64,000 nucleotides of DNA from Cryptomeria japonica (Eukaryota > Streptophyta > Pinopsida > Cupressales > Cupressaceae). The notes under the pieces are model-generated. The model was not told the DNA's origin and made no database searches. It worked only from the letters and a program-made list of their open reading frames with translations. Each line of letters begins with the position of its first letter. The stretch's first letter is position 1. The position numbers and the translations under genes are program-made. Shown piece by piece: positions 61,927-64,000 of the stretch. The stretch covers positions 811,117,069 through 811,181,068 of the forward strand of contig NC_081414.1 of NCBI RefSeq assembly GCF_030272615.1, given 5' to 3'.

Positions 61927-63309
61927 TGATGGTATGATGAAAGAATAAGAATTTGGTCAACTACTGAGAGGGGGGAGTGAATCAGTAGATAGAAAAAATG
62001 ATAAAAACTTCACCAATCTAAAAATCAATCTCTCAAAGTAAACTTAGAACTTATCAATTCAATACCACTGTCAAGATAAAAACTCTCAAGATAAACCGGT
62101 TGACTATCACAACAAATTAACAATAAACAACTTCAAACTCATAAAAATCCAAATGAGTTTACTTATATTAGTAAAACTTCATTTCACAATGTCTCTGGTT
62201 ATGATGACTTATCAAAGTGGATTAAGTAGTTAAGAAAATCAACCATAAGAACATAGCCACAAAACATTCACCACTCGATACAATAGTTTTGACGTGGAAA
62301 CCCAAATGGGAAAAACCACGGTGGGATGAGACTCACAAGATAACTATCTGAACTCTTCTTAAGTTCACCTTGTTAGGAGCCTGTCCTGTTAAAGCTTTAC
62401 AAAAGTCCTATTAAGAACACATCCTCTTAGGGACCACCTAGTTAAGGGATTGACTATAATGCCTTGTTAGAAGCAATACCCCATGAGGAGTAACCTCGAT
62501 AGAGTATTTGAAAATCCAAGCTAATGGATCACCTTGTTATAGGATTTGAATAGCACCAAGTTTGTTAGAGCTTACCCAGTTAGGGGATTTCAATTCTGCT
62601 GTAATTGTTAGAAAACAACAAGAGTTTGTTGATCTGTTTGAATAGTACTATACTTGCTTGTTTAGATCCTTTTGATGCTCCTATCTGCCTTTACTCAAAT
62701 TGTAGATACATCATCTAGTTCGATAACCACACACAGAAATAAAACTTTTCTAACTTTAAAACTAAACAACTCATCGACCTTATAAACAAATCAATTAGGT
62801 TGGTAACACAACAAAAACCTAATTCTCTCATAGAGATTACAAACAATTCAGTTGAAGTATGACCGTTGGATTACATAGCAATCTCTGTACATCAATCAAG
62901 AAAACCTCAACCGCTCCTTGATCACTGCTTCATCGAACTCAGTAACTCATCACACACTTTGCATTACATGCAATATACTTGCTCATTCCTTAGACAAAAA
63001 TTGTTTCACCAACATGCCAAAATCACTTAAAATTATCTTCATACAATAATCATACGTGTCATAATCATTACTTCTCATCCTCAAATCATAAACCAATATA
63101 ACCAATTCACCAAACTTAATTGGTTAGGGTTTATAAAAACAACATGTAGGGTTTACTGGTTTAACTCTCCAATAGATATCAATACCGGTTCACTCCACAA
63201 ACTTACCTGCCGGTTACAGTTTCTTTCACTTAGCTCTTCCTACCGGTTACAAAACAATATGACAACAATATCAACAATATCGTTACAGGTTAATTGACAC
63301 CAATCACAA
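61927..63309 (-). repeat. 5' LTR of copia element 2 (outer end truncated)
   Basis: About 1,383 bp. It aligns with 56047-57424 until about 63309, where similarity stops 41 bp before the expected end. Confidence 0.85.
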
Positions 63310-64000
63310 GGTGATTACCCTTCCCAAACTTCAATAGCCCTCACAATGCCACCAGGTACTCACAAGGTTTACAGGCAATAATACTTCCTAACCCTCATCC
63401 AACCATTAATACACATTATTTTAGGCTTATTCAACTTGCCCAAGGCCAACTTGAGGCTCTCCATTTTCTAATTCACACCAAACTCCAAAATCCTACTCAC
63501 ACAAGGATACCTCCTAAAGGACTCCTAATTGCTTATAGACACAACTTCCAATGCCAAGTAGGCACACACCAACCCAAGGGTCTTCATAACAACATCAAGG
63601 AGACTCCTCCACATTGACAAAACACCATTCTTTACCCTCCCTTCCACCCAAAAGTCTGAAGAAGACTTACTGCTGCAATTTTGCCTTTCTATGAAAGTCA
63701 TAAGAAACTCAGCCATTTCCTCATTTTAAGGTCTCTAGACACTTTCAAACTCTTCCCAAAACATCCACACACCTTTCCCAATTAGAAACCAATCATCAAA
63801 CCCATTCAATACACCATACTCACAAAATATCAGTTAAACAACTCTCTCGGCCAACCACATCTTCACTTTAGGATAGTCATAGAATGATGCGATTCTTGGC
63901 CATCCAAGGGACACAATGAATTCTCTTGGGTCTGCACTAACCCCACACATACTCCCAAACACTCACCGACTCTTGGAGATTCATCTTCTGCAAATTCACC
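63310..64000. other. Unassigned flank, possibly the rest of the gypsy element
   Basis: Sequence after the truncated copia LTR. If the copia element simply interrupted the gypsy element, this should continue it, but no RT or integrase motif is visible. A 63-codon minus-strand frame (63525-63716) is unrecognised. A deletion at the copia edge may have joined unrelated sequence here. Confidence 0.35.

Larger units (their letters stand above)
56047..63309 (-). mobile_element. Ty1/copia element 2, inserted in the gypsy element
   Basis: Left LTR 56047-57424; right LTR from 61927 to about 63309. They are similar by eye at roughly 90 %. The primer-site complement just left of 61927 is mutated (TTAGTATTAGAG for TTGGTATCAGAG). 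The polypurine tract is the complement of ATCTACCCCTTTGG at about 57425. The right LTR lacks the last 41 bp present in the left LTR, so a deletion removed its outer edge, and no target duplication can be found. The interior is 4.5 kb, normal for copia, with all pol domains visible on the minus strand. Confidence 0.9.

Overview
The window looks like nuclear DNA of a large, repeat-rich land-plant genome. It has plant-type Ty3/gypsy and Ty1/copia elements with tRNA-iMet-type primer sites, LINE fragments and a plant F-box gene. A gymnosperm/conifer source is a guess from the long, old, nested LTR elements and very low gene density; the sequence does not prove it. No bacterial genes, operons or CRISPR arrays are present.

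Region 1 (1-26629) holds two very large Ty3/gypsy elements of Tat type in direct tandem with a period of about 14.15 kb. The arrangement is (5' LTR outside the window)-internal 1-LTR-internal 2-LTR, so the middle LTR (10753-12480) is shared. Each internal region has a long untranslated leader, one gag-protease-G-patch-RT-RNase H-second RNase H-integrase reading frame broken by stops, a 2.4 kb 3' region and a polypurine tract. The pair sits inside the 3' end of a chromovirus (integrase C-terminus plus chromodomain, 26636-27313).

Region 2 (27314-34611) is decayed sequence. It contains a LINE-type RNase H relic, an unidentified two-frame ORF pair at 31481-32238, and a LINE ORF1 (DUF4283-like) relic on the minus strand.

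Region 3 (34612-46366) is one LTR retrotransposon on the minus strand, bounded by a GATTC target duplication, with no recognisable coding capacity. It contains a 344-bp TRIM element, a GA microsatellite and a roughly 2.4 kb array of a 20-bp module in alternating orientation. A copia element (37507-43366) is inserted in the array, flanked by ACAAT on both sides; it has lost its reverse transcriptase by internal deletion.

Region 4 (46372-50773) carries the only convincing host gene, an F-box protein gene of about 435 codons (46889-48195) with one apparent 1-bp deletion, followed by AT-rich intergenic DNA.

Region 5 (50774-64000) is a decayed Ty3/gypsy element (probable LTR, leader, gag, protease). 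It is interrupted by a second copia element (56047 to about 63309, minus strand) with all domains visible but many stops. The last 0.7 kb is unassigned.

Apart from the F-box gene, and possibly the 31.5-32.2 kb ORFs, the window is layered mobile DNA. By-eye divergence estimates and insertion relationships give a partial order of events. All such counts are manual and approximate.
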